Positions 1-8,788 of a DNA stretch of 64,000 bases are shown here, in pieces (within the stretch, counting starts at the first letter, position 1; each line of letters opens with the position of its first letter). Position numbers and translations under genes: made by a program. The stretch lies in assembly GCA_036227345.1 (NCBI GenBank), contig CP109468.1:310001-374000 (forward strand), in the 5' to 3' direction. Origin of the DNA: Streptomyces sp. NBC_01463. GTDB taxonomy: Bacteria > Actinomycetota > Actinomycetes > Streptomycetales > Streptomycetaceae. Below the pieces are notes generated by a model. The model had not been told where the DNA came from. It did not search any database and saw only the letters and a list, made by a program, of their open reading frames with translations.

Positions 1-4
1 GACG

Positions 5-20
5 TTAACCTTGTGGTTAA
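5..20. promoter_or_regulatory. Short inverted repeat, possible operator
   Basis: TTAACC and GGTTAA are perfect 6-bp inverted arms around TTGT. The AT-rich palindrome stands out against the GC-rich background and lies about 230 bp upstream of the first gene. It could be an operator for that gene or for a gene left of the window. No regulator can be assigned. Confidence 0.3.
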
Positions 21-248
21 TCGATGTACCAGTGGGCTGCGAGAAACCTAGAGCCACTTGCCGGAACGGTCAACCCCCGGTTGCACATGACGAAAATACG
101 GACATCTCGGCAACTGACCGGCCACCTTGGGGCAGGATCTGATCACGGGCGGCGCGGTGCTCCCCCGTCCCCGTCCAACCCTGAGCGGACACCGACAGCC
201 GCCCGCGCCGGACCGCCTGGCATCCTTGAGCCGATCCAGGAGGTGCAC

Positions 249-833
249 ATGTCATTTGCTGAGTACGTGGAACGGGTTGCCGACGAGGTGGTCGGAGAGT
301 TTCCGGCCGACGCCGGCATCTACGCCGTGACGTTCCGGATCGACAGCGTCGACCAGGATCCCCGGCTCCCGTACGTGGCCATCGGTTACACGACGGAGGC
401 CGACGCCGCGAGGTCGGCACAGCAGGCGCAGCAGGCGTCGGACGGCTGGGAGACGCGCTGGAGCTACGCGTACTTCCCCGGAACGGGGCTCGAAGGCGTC
501 CGGGCCGTCGGGCGTGATCCGGAGGGCGCGGAGGCGCACCGGCAGGAGGCCGAGTCCCGGGGGCTCCGGTACGAGGACGACGAGGAGCCGGACGGCCGCG
601 ACGACCTGCTGATCGAATGGTTCCACGAGGTCTGCGTCGGGGCGGCCCGCCGCCTCCACCTGAGCGGCCGCATCGTGGAGGCGTTGGGACGCCCGACGCC
701 GGTCATCCTCTACGACATGTTCGAACCGGACGCGATGTTCGAGCTGACGTCGGCCGCCAATCCCGCCGAGTTGGTGGCGGATTTCATGAGGGAGGATCCG
801 GCCGAGAGCCTGGCGCCCGGATCACGGGAGTGA
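249..833 (+). CDS. Hypothetical cytosolic protein
   Basis: A 194-residue acidic soluble protein that I do not recognise. The start at 249 is chosen because AGGAGGT lies just upstream of the ATG; the frame is open further upstream, but that part is arginine-rich and looks non-coding. There is no signal peptide or membrane segment. Residues from about 110 on are rich in Glu and Asp, followed by a helical stretch with a WFHEVC motif. Its stop overlaps the GTG of the next gene by 4 bp (GTGA), so the two are probably translated together. It could belong to a Streptomyces-specific DUF family; no function is inferred. Confidence 0.7.
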   Translation: MSFAEYVERVADEVVGEFPADAGIYAVTFRIDSVDQDPRLPYVAIGYTTEADAARSAQQAQQASDGWETRWSYAYFPGTGLEGVRAVGRDPEGAEAHRQEAESRGLRYEDDEEPDGRDDLLIEWFHEVCVGAARRLHLSGRIVEALGRPTPVILYDMFEPDAMFELTSAANPAELVADFMREDPAESLAPGSRE

Positions 834-1264
834 GCGCACCCACCGGAGCCGGAGGACTGGTCAGTCCGATCGGCGACGAGGACTTCCGGACCCGGTTGCG
901 CCGGAGGGCCATGTGCCAGGCCGCCGGGCGCACGCCCGACATCGAGAGCAAGGCCGGCGAGGCCCTCATGGAGCTCACCCGACAGAAGGTGGCCGAGGCG
1001 ATGGAGTCGGGCATCGCCCCGGTCGGCGATGAGTCCGCCCCCGTCGTCGACGACCTCGTGCAACGCTTCGCCGAGGTGTTCGCGTGCACCCCCGGCACGG
1101 AGTTCCGGGACTGGATGGCCCGGCAGTTCGAAGAAGCGCACGATCCCGGGGCGGACCAGTACTGGCGGTTGGTCCGGATCGTCAACGGCTGGCAGGTGGT
1201 ATCGAACCTGATCCCGGTGCACCCCTGGCTGATCCAGGCCCTGAGAAGTGACCGCGCCGCGTAG
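830..1264 (+). CDS. Unknown protein resembling the C-terminal part of MerR-family regulators
   Basis: A 144-residue protein starting at a GTG that overlaps the previous stop (GTGA). Its layout of helical segments, with DEDFRTRLRRR near the N-terminus and then a GADQYWRLVRIVNGW-type motif near the C-terminus, resembles the effector domain of Streptomyces MerR regulators that end in a 'YW-L--IVNGW' motif. The N-terminal winged helix that would bind DNA is absent here, and the preceding gene does not supply one. It is either a stand-alone effector-domain protein or the remnant of a truncated regulator. The resemblance is from memory of the family and is not verified. Confidence 0.5.
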   Translation: MSAPTGAGGLVSPIGDEDFRTRLRRRAMCQAAGRTPDIESKAGEALMELTRQKVAEAMESGIAPVGDESAPVVDDLVQRFAEVFACTPGTEFRDWMARQFEEAHDPGADQYWRLVRIVNGWQVVSNLIPVHPWLIQALRSDRAA

Positions 1265-1542
1265 GCACCACCACAGTGCGGAGCGCGCCGGATCCCTGAA
1301 CGGGTCCAGAGGCGGAGGCGGCTGCCTGCGGACACGGCAAGAGGGCACGCCCGGCCGGCCTCGGAGCCGCGGCGGCTGCGGCGGCACCGACCGCGGCTTC
1401 GAGGCGGTCAACGCCGAAGGACGGTCACGGGTCACCGCTCCTGGGACACCGGTGGATTCACCGATGGCAGCTCGCCGCCATCCGTAGAAACTGCGGTCTC
1501 AACAAGTCAACGCGTTGGGACACGCATTCACGGAGGCAATCC

Positions 1543-3075
1543 ATGCGCATGCTTTCCCGCTTATCCAGGCGGCCCGTCGCCGCCACCGCACTGGGGGTAC
1601 TGCTCTGCGGTGCCCTCCTCGCCACCCCGCTGACCGCCCCGGCCGCGGCTTCCCCCGCCGCAGCCGTGGCCCCCACGGTGACCGTCCCGCCCGCCGGCAG
1701 CCACGGTTTCCCGTTCCTCGCCGCCGCGGAGGACCTCGGCTCGTTCGGCTACACCGAGAGCGAGTACTTCTTCTCGGGCACCGCGACGTCATACGCGAAG
1801 TCCGGCCTGTGGACATCCGACGGCCGGTGGAACGTCCGGACGTCCGGCACCGCCGCCTACAAGAGCCGCCTGCTCGTGCGCCGGCCCACCGATCCGGCGA
1901 AGTTCAACGGCACGGTGGTCGTGGAGTGGCTCAACGTCAGCGGCCAGCTCGAACTCTCCCCGGACTACTGGTTCGAACGGGACGAACTGCTGCGCGAGGG
2001 GTATGCCTGGGTCGGCGTCTCGGCACAGGCCGTCGGGGTCAACGGCGGGCTGGGCGAGATCAAGGGTCTCAAGGGCTGGGACCCGGCCAGGTACGGCAGT
2101 CTGGTCCACCCCGGTGACGCGTTCGCCTACGACATCTTCTCCCAGGCAGGCCAGGCGCTGCGCACCCCGGACGGGCCGGACCCCCTCGGCGGCCTACCGG
2201 TCCGGACCCTGCTCGCCGACGGCGAGTCGCAGTCGGCGGGCTTCATGACCACGTACGTCAACGCCGTCCAGCCGGTGTCCAAGGTCTACGACGGTTTCAT
2301 GGTGCACAGCAACAGTGCGATCGCCTCGCCCATCAGCGGCGTGCTCGCCGACACCCTGCTGATGCCGAACCCGTCCCGGATCAGGACCGACCTGACTGCG
2401 CCGACGTTCGTCGTGCTCACCGAGACCGACGTGCCGGGCGCCGCGACCGCACGGCAGCCGGACACCGGCAGCGTCGTGCACTGGGAGCTGGCCGGCACCG
2501 CGCACGGCGACCAGTGGGCGTACGACCTCGGCGACGCAACCGTGACGAAGTCGGCGGGTACGGCCGCGCCGTCGCCGGACTGCGCCGCCGGTTCCGCTCC
2601 CTTCAACGACGGGCCCGGTCACTGGGCGATGAACTCCGCGCTGCGGCACCTGGGCGTCTGGGCGCGGGGCGGTGCGCGTCCCCCGAGCGGACGGTCACTG
2701 AGCACCGTCCTGCGTGACCCGGCAACCGGCCTGGCCACCGGCGGTGTCCGCCTGCCCGACGTCACAGTGCCCACGCGTACGCTCACCGGTGCGCGCGACA
2801 CCAGTGGCAGCGGTGTCTTCTGCGGCCTGTACGGCGCCCGCGATCCGTGGAACGGCGACGCCGACGCGTGGGACCGCCACGACGACGGCGACCCGTCCGA
2901 CCCGCTCTTCCCTGCCACGGCGGAGCCGGTACTCAGCCGCCTCTACCCGACCCATGCCGACTACGTGGGCAAGGTACGTACGGCCGCGCAGTCGTCCGTC
3001 GATGCGGGCTTCCTGCTGCCGGAGGACGCGACGTCGATCATTGCCGCCGCGCAGGACTCAGGAATCGGCGGCTGA
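1543..3075 (+). CDS. Secreted alpha/beta-hydrolase-domain protein
   Basis: A 510-residue exported protein. The N-terminus has arginines, a hydrophobic stretch at about residues 13-30 and an alanine-rich Sec cleavage region near 30-40. The mature part begins with the G-F-P-F and GTATSY/SGLW segments and the GTVVVEWLNVSG motif seen in the large actinobacterial 'alpha/beta hydrolase domain-containing' family (Abhydrolase_10 type). DGESQSAGFM at about 223-233 fits a nucleophile-elbow G-x-S-x-S variant, and a histidine follows in AGTAHGDQW. Substrate is unknown; an ester is likely. The ATG has GGAGG 6 bases upstream. The gene stands alone and is followed by a strong hairpin at 3082-3151. Confidence 0.75.
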   Translation: MRMLSRLSRRPVAATALGVLLCGALLATPLTAPAAASPAAAVAPTVTVPPAGSHGFPFLAAAEDLGSFGYTESEYFFSGTATSYAKSGLWTSDGRWNVRTSGTAAYKSRLLVRRPTDPAKFNGTVVVEWLNVSGQLELSPDYWFERDELLREGYAWVGVSAQAVGVNGGLGEIKGLKGWDPARYGSLVHPGDAFAYDIFSQAGQALRTPDGPDPLGGLPVRTLLADGESQSAGFMTTYVNAVQPVSKVYDGFMVHSNSAIASPISGVLADTLLMPNPSRIRTDLTAPTFVVLTETDVPGAATARQPDTGSVVHWELAGTAHGDQWAYDLGDATVTKSAGTAAPSPDCAAGSAPFNDGPGHWAMNSALRHLGVWARGGARPPSGRSLSTVLRDPATGLATGGVRLPDVTVPTRTLTGARDTSGSGVFCGLYGARDPWNGDADAWDRHDDGDPSDPLFPATAEPVLSRLYPTHADYVGKVRTAAQSSVDAGFLLPEDATSIIAAAQDSGIGG

Positions 3076-3081
3076 CCCCGC

Positions 3082-3151
3082 CACGGTCCGGCCGGCCGCT
3101 ACCCCGCAGCGCGGCACCACTACGGCTCGGGGCAGCGGTCGGCGGACCGTG
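3082..3151. terminator. Long hairpin between convergent genes, likely bidirectional terminator
   Basis: Arms 3082-3106 and 3128-3151 pair over about 24 positions with two mismatches and one bulge; the outer nine bases CACGGTCCG/CGGACCGTG are perfect. The loop is about 21 nt. It starts 7 bases after the hydrolase stop and lies before the 3' end of the oppositely oriented reductase gene. There is no U-tract, which is usual in Streptomyces. Confidence 0.65.
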
Positions 3152-3287
3152 CACCGTGAACGGCCGATGCACCGTCTGACGCCGCCCTCGCGGACTGCGG
3201 CGAGGCAAAGCCCGCCGGCGGCTGCGGCGCTCAGGCCGTGCATGTGGACGCAGCCCGTACGCTTCGAGCCGGTTCGTGCGGGCGCGA

Positions 3288-4115
3288 TCACACCTCTGGG
3301 GTCAGGAACTGGTGGGCGCCGCGCAGTCTGGTGCGCAGCTTGCGCTGGGTCGCACGGCTGTCGAGGCGTACGTCGAGAGCCCCGGGAAGCGCTGCGTCGG
3401 CACGGCGCCCCCTGCGCAGTCGGGAGGCGTCGAGTCCGTCGCGTCCGGCTATGAGGACGCCGAGATCATGACGGCTCAGAGCCTCGCTCCCGCCGAGATG
3501 ACGGACACCGCTGGCGTCACCCGACGCGAGTTCCATAAGAGCTGCGGCGAGGTCGGCCACGTGCACCGGGCACCGGATGTCGTCGGTGAACAACACACCG
3601 TCGCGCGTCCCGGCGACGAGTTCGTGCACCACCCGTTCGTGCTTCGACTGACCGTCGCCAATGATCAGCGAGGTACGCGCGATCACAGCATCAGGATGTA
3701 CGAGGAGAACGCCTGTCTCCGCCGCTGCCTTCGCCGCCCCGTACGGGGACACGGGATCGGGCAGACAGGACTCCCCGTAGTGGACGCGGGCGCCGGAGAA
3801 CACGGCATCGCTCGAGACGTGGATCAGACGGCTGCCCGACCTTGCCGCCGCCATCGCCAGCCGGACAGGGCCCTCGGCCGTGACCGCCCAGTCCGCCTCG
3901 CCGCTCGACGCGTTGACTATGACGCGAGGGCCGACATCGGCCACGACCGCTTCGACACGTCCGGGATCCCGCAGGTCGAGGTCGTACCAGGCGACACCTT
4001 GGGCGCTTCCGGGTCTGGTCGCGTAGGTCGCGGCCGTGGGGTGCCCGGCCGCGACCGCTTGCCGGAGCAGCTCAGCACCCAAGAATCCGGAACCACCAAC
4101 GACCAGGACCGTCAC
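3288..4115 (-). CDS. RmlD-like SDR reductase (dTDP-4-dehydrorhamnose reductase family)
   Basis: A 275-residue extended/atypical short-chain dehydrogenase. GGSGFLG at residues 7-13 is the NAD(P)-binding turn; VSSDAVFSG at about 100-108 and PYGAAKAAAE with Tyr125 and Lys129 match the RmlD catalytic region, and the length fits RmlD (about 280-300). Classical RmlD makes dTDP-L-rhamnose, but no other rml genes are nearby, so the substrate is open. The start is GTG; a TAGAGT -10-like hexamer lies 8 bases upstream and no Shine-Dalgarno is visible, so the mRNA may be leaderless. Confidence 0.75.
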   Translation of the reverse strand: MTVLVVGGSGFLGAELLRQAVAAGHPTAATYATRPGSAQGVAWYDLDLRDPGRVEAVVADVGPRVIVNASSGEADWAVTAEGPVRLAMAAARSGSRLIHVSSDAVFSGARVHYGESCLPDPVSPYGAAKAAAETGVLLVHPDAVIARTSLIIGDGQSKHERVVHELVAGTRDGVLFTDDIRCPVHVADLAAALMELASGDASGVRHLGGSEALSRHDLGVLIAGRDGLDASRLRRGRRADAALPGALDVRLDSRATQRKLRTRLRGAHQFLTPEV

Positions 4116-4169
4116 GACGCGTCACTCTAGTGCTGTCACCGAAACGATCACCAGTGCGTCCTGCGACCA

Positions 4170-4200
4170 TCACCCCGTCGTGCTACCGCCGACGGGGTGA
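4170..4200 (-). terminator. Terminator of the P450/ketosynthase operon
   Basis: A perfect 11-bp inverted repeat, TCACCCCGTCG/CGACGGGGTGA, with a 9-nt loop. It lies 87 bases past the P450 stop on the minus strand and before the start of the reductase gene, so it separates the two transcription units. Confidence 0.75.
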
Positions 4201-4286
4201 GTAGCCCACCGCGTCGGCACATCGGAGCTTCCGACACGCAGCACCGATGTCCGCTCCCCCGCGAACCGGGATCATGGGTGCCACGC

Positions 4287-5507
4287 TCACCACGCCACGG
4301 GCAACGACCTCAGTCCGTACACGATGCTCTCGGTGGAGAAGTCCAGGTCCTCCTCCGGCACCGCGAGCCGCAGAGCGGGCATGCGGCGCAGCAGGGTCTC
4401 CAGGATGATCTGCAGTTCGGCCCGGGCCAGCGCCTGGCCAAGGCACTGGTGGATGCCGAAGCCGAAGGAGAGATGGCGCCGTGCGTCCCGGGTCACGTCC
4501 AGCTCCGTGGGGCAGGCGCCGGTCTCCGACGTGAACAGGTCCTCGTCCAGGTTGGCCGTGGACAGCATGAAGATCACCCCGTCGCCGGCGGCGATGGTCG
4601 TCCCCGAGACCTCCACGCTCTCCTTGGCGACTCGGGCGAGGCCGAGGTGAATGATGGTCTGCTGCCTCAGCAACTCCTCGACCGCGCCGGGGACGAGCTC
4701 CGGCCGCTCCCGCAACAGAGCCGTCTGATCGGGGCGACGCAGCAGCGCCAGGGTGCTGACGGCTGTCATGTTGGCGGTGCTCTCGTGGCCGGTGACCAAC
4801 AGCAGGAAGCCCAGCGACGCGGTCTCCTGCGGGGTCAGGTCGTCGCGTGCGACCAGCCGGCTGAGGATGTCGTCGCCCGGCTGCGCCTGCTTGCTGGTGG
4901 CCAGCTGCGTCAGATACGCCATCAGGTCCTGATGGGCTTCGGTGACCCGGTCCTGGCCCGTCGTGTTGTCCAGGAGTGTCCTGCTCAGCGACTGGAAGAG
5001 CTCATGGTCCTCGTACGGCACCCCCAACATGTGGCAGATGACGAGCGACGGCACGGGCAGTGCGAAGTCACCGACCAGGTCGGCGGGTGCGCCCTTGGCC
5101 TGCATCCGGTCGACGGCAGCGTCCACGATCTCCTGGATGGCGGGGCGCAGGGCGTCGATACGTTTGACGAGGAAGTCCTTGGTGACCATGCGCCGAAGGC
5201 GGGCGTGTTCGGGGTCGTCCATCCGGATGAAGCTCGGCTTGGCGGTGGCCAGATGGCGCTGCCCCGGGGAGAGGAAGGGGAAACCGGGGGTACGGGCGTC
5301 GGCGCTGAAGCGCGCGTCGGCCAAGGCGGCACGCACCTCCTGATAACCGGTGACGAGCCAGCACTTGGAACCGTCAGGCAGCACGGAGCGCGTCACCGAG
5401 GATGCCCGGGAGGCCTGCACGTACGCCGGAGGCGGACCGTACGGGCAGTCGCCGTACTGCGCCGGGAGGGCGAGGACGGAGCTGGGTGCGGGACTGGTCA
5501 GGGACAT
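4287..5507 (-). CDS. Cytochrome P450
   Basis: A 406-residue soluble bacterial class I P450. Visible motifs are the I-helix GHEST at 240-244 (oxygen activation; the usual acid/Thr pair is E242 and T244), the K-helix ExxR at E278-R281, and the heme loop FGFGIHQCLG with Cys355 as thiolate ligand. A monooxygenation of a small molecule is expected. It is the last gene of a minus-strand operon after the CMD-ferredoxin protein, whose ferredoxin domain is the natural electron donor. Shine-Dalgarno GGAAGG precedes the ATG. The operon context suggests tailoring of an acyl product made by the upstream ketosynthases (inference). Confidence 0.95.
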   Translation of the reverse strand: MSLTSPAPSSVLALPAQYGDCPYGPPPAYVQASRASSVTRSVLPDGSKCWLVTGYQEVRAALADARFSADARTPGFPFLSPGQRHLATAKPSFIRMDDPEHARLRRMVTKDFLVKRIDALRPAIQEIVDAAVDRMQAKGAPADLVGDFALPVPSLVICHMLGVPYEDHELFQSLSRTLLDNTTGQDRVTEAHQDLMAYLTQLATSKQAQPGDDILSRLVARDDLTPQETASLGFLLLVTGHESTANMTAVSTLALLRRPDQTALLRERPELVPGAVEELLRQQTIIHLGLARVAKESVEVSGTTIAAGDGVIFMLSTANLDEDLFTSETGACPTELDVTRDARRHLSFGFGIHQCLGQALARAELQIILETLLRRMPALRLAVPEEDLDFSTESIVYGLRSLPVAW

Positions 5508-5562
5508 GCGCGGACTGCCTTCCGGTTCTTCTGCTGCGAGTGTGACTGGAGTGTGAGTAGCG

Positions 5563-6393
5563 CTACTGCTGCTGGACGGTGGTGAGGGTGATCGCGCCGC
5601 TGGGGCAGAGTTCCGCGGCCAGTTGGAGGTCTGCGGGCCGGGACCGGGTGAGGTGGTCGGGGCGGAGTGTGACCAGCCCGTCCACGTCGCTCTGCTCGAA
5701 CGACTCGGGGGCCGTGCTGACGCACTGGCCGGAACTGCAGCACAGGTCCCGTTCGATACGGACCTCGAACACTTCCCGGCCCGTCGCCTCCGGCTGCCCG
5801 GAAGGCGCGTCAGCCGGTGTACGCAGGGTGCGCAGGGTCATGCACATCATCGCCGACTGACCTGCCAGCACGAGGAGTTCGACCAGCTGGTCGGGTCGCA
5901 TCCGTTCGGTGAGCTGCTGCCAGACGGCGTCCGGTACGTCGGCGTGGGCGGCGAGCGCGTCGGTGGTCCGCAGCAGGGCGAGGTCGTCGGGCGCCCAGGG
6001 ATGCGCGTCGAGTGGGAGGGCGGTTGCCGTCGTCTCGGCCGTGTCCAGTCCGGCCAGCCGGGCCTGTCCGATGTGCCGGGCGTGGACGAAGTCGCAGCCC
6101 AGCAGGTGTGCGGTGCGCAGGACGACGAGTTCCCGGTCCCGCGCGCCGAGCGTGCCGTCATGGGTGAGCACCCGCGCGAGCGCCAACCAGGCCTCGGCGA
6201 GCGGCAGATGGTGGGCGAGCGTGCCGAACAGGTTGTTCCTGCCCGGTCCGTCCTTGCGGGAGGAGTCGAGCACCGTACGCAGCGATGGCGGCCACTCGTC
6301 CGGTGTGAGGGGGACGAGCCGCGGCCCGCCGGGACCGGGCCGGGCCGGAGGGACGGGGGCGCCGTGCGGCGGGGCGGTGGCAGAGGGGGGCAT
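5563..6393 (-). CDS. Fusion of a carboxymuconolactone decarboxylase (AhpD-like) domain and a P450-type ferredoxin
   Basis: A 276-residue protein. Residues about 30-190 form an all-helical CMD/AhpD-like domain: Glu88, Cys100 and His107 match the AhpD relay E-x11-C-x2-C-x3-H, but the second Cys is Val103. Residues about 207-276 form a small ferredoxin, with Cys218 (or 219), Cys224 and Cys263-Pro at the spacing of the single-cluster ferredoxins that serve Streptomyces P450s. The start is the ATG at 6393 with GGAG upstream; the open frame before it is not coding-like. The P450 follows after 55 bases. The ferredoxin half probably feeds electrons to the P450; the role of the CMD half (decarboxylation, peroxide handling or scaffold) is unknown. 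Confidence 0.85.
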   Translation of the reverse strand: MPPSATAPPHGAPVPPARPGPGGPRLVPLTPDEWPPSLRTVLDSSRKDGPGRNNLFGTLAHHLPLAEAWLALARVLTHDGTLGARDRELVVLRTAHLLGCDFVHARHIGQARLAGLDTAETTATALPLDAHPWAPDDLALLRTTDALAAHADVPDAVWQQLTERMRPDQLVELLVLAGQSAMMCMTLRTLRTPADAPSGQPEATGREVFEVRIERDLCCSSGQCVSTAPESFEQSDVDGLVTLRPDHLTRSRPADLQLAAELCPSGAITLTTVQQQ

Positions 6394-6457
6394 CGCTGGC
6401 TCCGTACAGGCAGGAGGAAGGGAGGGAACGTGGAAACGGGGCGAAGTGTGGGGGGGG

Positions 6458-7453
6458 TCACCACTCGCAGATGACGACGCCTGCGCTCGCGCCGCTCGCG
6501 AAGCCGAACAGGCCCACCAGATCGCCCCGGTGCAGCCGGTCCTCGTCCAGGGCCAGGGCCAGTTGGAGCGGAATGGTGTTCGTGGCGACGTTGCCGTGAG
6601 TGGGGAACGTCGCCAGGATCCGGGACGGGTCCACCCCGACCCAGTCGCAGGCGATCTTGGTGAAGGCGACGGAGGGCTGGTGGATGCAGACGAGATCCAG
6701 GTCGCCGCTCTTGACTCCGATGTCGTGCATCGCACGGCGTACCTTCTCGGGCATCCCCTCGAAGGAGGCGACGAGTTCGGCGGAGTCGATGCGCAGCTGT
6801 CCGAGGGTGCGGTGGTTGGCGTAGGGGTTCGGGAGGGTGGCCGCCCGCCAGCCCCAGGAGTTGGCGAAGAAGCGGGAACCGAGGATGCCGGGCCGGTCCC
6901 GGGCCTCGACCAGTACGGCCGACCCCATGTCCCCCGTACTCAGGCTCGGCAGGGCGCGCAGCACGTCGTCGGCACTCCGGACGCTCCACCGGCTCTCCCG
7001 GGTACTGACCTCCGCGGTGGTGACCAGGATCCGGCGGTACTGGCCGGACCGGATGAACGCGTCGGCGACCTCCAGGGCGTTGAGCACTCCGTTGCAGGCG
7101 TTCTTGAGGTCGAACACCGGGCATCGCAGGCCGAGTTTGTCCGCGACGACGTGTGCCGTCGCCGGCTCCTCCATATCGGCGAGGATGCCCGCGAACAGCA
7201 GCAGGTCGATGTCGAGGGGGTCGGTGCCGTGCTGGTCGAGGAGGGTACGTACGGCATGTGCCGCGAGGTCGGACGGCTGCTCTTCGGCGGGGGCCACGGT
7301 GCGCTCGACGAGGCCGTACATGTGCCGTAGGACGCCGGGGGACATCGCGATGCCGGGGTTGTGTGCGCGGAAGCGGTCCTCGGTCTCGGCGACCGTCTGG
7401 CGGCCGGGCGGGACGTGGACGCTCGCGTGGGCGAGGGAGCTGTACACGGTCAA
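6458..7453 (-). CDS. KAS III-family ketosynthase with an OleA-like EPxTA motif
   Basis: A 331-residue thiolase-fold condensing enzyme. The catalytic triad is visible: Cys120 (KNACNG), His258 (CIHQPS) and Asn288 (HGNVATN). Residues 96-100 read EPATA; a Glu-Pro-x-Thr-Ala at this place is known from OleA-type head-to-head condensing enzymes and is not seen in housekeeping FabH. This may mean condensation of two acyl chains rather than priming, but that is inference. The annotated start is TTG; a GTG two codons later (7447) is an equal candidate. It lies in the operon 64 bases upstream of the CMD-ferredoxin gene. Confidence 0.85.
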   Translation of the reverse strand: MTVYSSLAHASVHVPPGRQTVAETEDRFRAHNPGIAMSPGVLRHMYGLVERTVAPAEEQPSDLAAHAVRTLLDQHGTDPLDIDLLLFAGILADMEEPATAHVVADKLGLRCPVFDLKNACNGVLNALEVADAFIRSGQYRRILVTTAEVSTRESRWSVRSADDVLRALPSLSTGDMGSAVLVEARDRPGILGSRFFANSWGWRAATLPNPYANHRTLGQLRIDSAELVASFEGMPEKVRRAMHDIGVKSGDLDLVCIHQPSVAFTKIACDWVGVDPSRILATFPTHGNVATNTIPLQLALALDEDRLHRGDLVGLFGFASGASAGVVICEW

Positions 7454-7555
7454 GGGATGCGGACTCTCTGCGGAACGGCGCCGTGGGCAGGCGGGAGCGG
7501 GCGGCAGGGCGGGGCGCCCTGCCGCGCGGGTCGTTGCGGGTACGCGGTGCGGAGA

Positions 7556-8788
7556 TCAGGCCGAGCGCAGGACCAGGACCACGTTGTGCCCGCCGAAGCC
7601 GAAGGAGTGGCTTGCGGCGGCGCGTACGGTCTCCTGGCGCGGCTCCCCCATCACGCACCGCAGGGGGAAGGCCAGGGTCTTCGGGGTGAGGTTGGCGATC
7701 GGCGGGACCGTGGAACGGTGGATGGTCAGCGCCGTGAGCGCCGCCTCGATGGCTCCGGCCGCCCCGAGGCTGTGTCCCAGCACGCCCTTGGCGGCGGTGA
7801 TGCTGGGGCGGTGCGGCAGCACGCGGTCGATGAGCTCCGCCTCCATGCTGTCGTTCAGTGGCGTGGAGGTGCCGTGGGCGTTGACGTGGTCGATGTCCGA
7901 CGGGCTGAGGCCGGCTTCGGCGACGGCGTTGCGCAGCGCGGTCTCGGCCACTGTTCCACCGGGCGCGGGTGCCGTGGGGTGGTGGGCGTCCGAGCTCAGC
8001 CCGGCTCCCGCCAACTGCGCGTATCCGCTCCTGCCGCGGGCCCGAGCGTCGGCGACCCGCTCCAGGACCAGGATCGCGGCACCTTCCGAGATGACGAATC
8101 CGTCCCGGTCGGCCGCGAACGGACGCGAGGCCGCCGCCGGGTCGCCGGTACGAGACGAGAGGGCGCCCATCCGCTGGAAGCCGGTGGTGACCACGGGGCT
8201 GACGGCTGCTTCGGTGCCGCCGGCGACCGCGATGTCGCAGGCGCCGGACAGCAGCAGGTCGCGGGCCACGGCCAGGGCGCTCGCCCCTGACGCGCACGCG
8301 GTCTCGGTGGCGAGCGAGGGCCCGCGAGCGCCCAGGTCCAGGAGCACTTCGCCCGCTGCCATGTTGGAGATGAGCATGGGGATCAGCACCGGCGACACAA
8401 GATCCGGCCCGGCCTGCAGCAGGCGAGCCGTCTGTTCCTCCAGGTGGGCGGCGCCCGCGAGCCCGGAGCCGATCACCACGGCCACCCGGGTGCCGTCCCA
8501 GCTCTTCGGGTCCAGGCCGGCGTCGGCGACGGCCTCGCGTGCGGCGAGCACGGCCAGCTGACTGAAGCGGGCCATCCTCCATGCCTTGCCGCCGCCGATG
8601 CGCCCCTCGCCGGCGCGCATGGGAGGGATCCGGCAGGAGAAGTCGGTGGGGAATTCCTTGAGCTGGGAGTCCCGGGCCGCCGTGGACTCACCGCGCAGCA
8701 CACCCTGCCAGGTCGCCTCGCGGCCGACACCGGCCGGGGTGATCATCCCCAGACCGGTGACGGCGACCGCACGGCTGCCAGCCGTCAC
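7556..8788 (-). CDS. Beta-ketoacyl-ACP synthase II-type ketosynthase
   Basis: A 410-residue elongating ketosynthase of FabF type. Cys165 (TACASG), His305 (AHGTST), Lys334 and His339 (LGHSLGAAG) form the Cys-His-His active site, and GFGGHN near residues 397-402 is the usual C-terminal loop. It condenses an acyl thioester with malonyl-ACP. The GTG start overlaps the ACP stop by 4 bp (GTGA), so ACP and KAS II are translationally coupled. As a single KS without a chain-length-factor partner it is not a classical aromatic type II PKS; a specialised fatty-acyl system is more likely. Confidence 0.92.
   Translation of the reverse strand: MTAGSRAVAVTGLGMITPAGVGREATWQGVLRGESTAARDSQLKEFPTDFSCRIPPMRAGEGRIGGGKAWRMARFSQLAVLAAREAVADAGLDPKSWDGTRVAVVIGSGLAGAAHLEEQTARLLQAGPDLVSPVLIPMLISNMAAGEVLLDLGARGPSLATETACASGASALAVARDLLLSGACDIAVAGGTEAAVSPVVTTGFQRMGALSSRTGDPAAASRPFAADRDGFVISEGAAILVLERVADARARGRSGYAQLAGAGLSSDAHHPTAPAPGGTVAETALRNAVAEAGLSPSDIDHVNAHGTSTPLNDSMEAELIDRVLPHRPSITAAKGVLGHSLGAAGAIEAALTALTIHRSTVPPIANLTPKTLAFPLRCVMGEPRQETVRAAASHSFGFGGHNVVLVLRSA

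Noticed and set aside
5847..8582. A 911-codon open frame on the minus strand across the KAS III and KAS II genes
   Set aside because: It is an off-frame reading of GC-rich coding DNA: extreme Arg/Pro/Gly content, no family motif, no ribosome site, and it overlaps genes with full catalytic triads.
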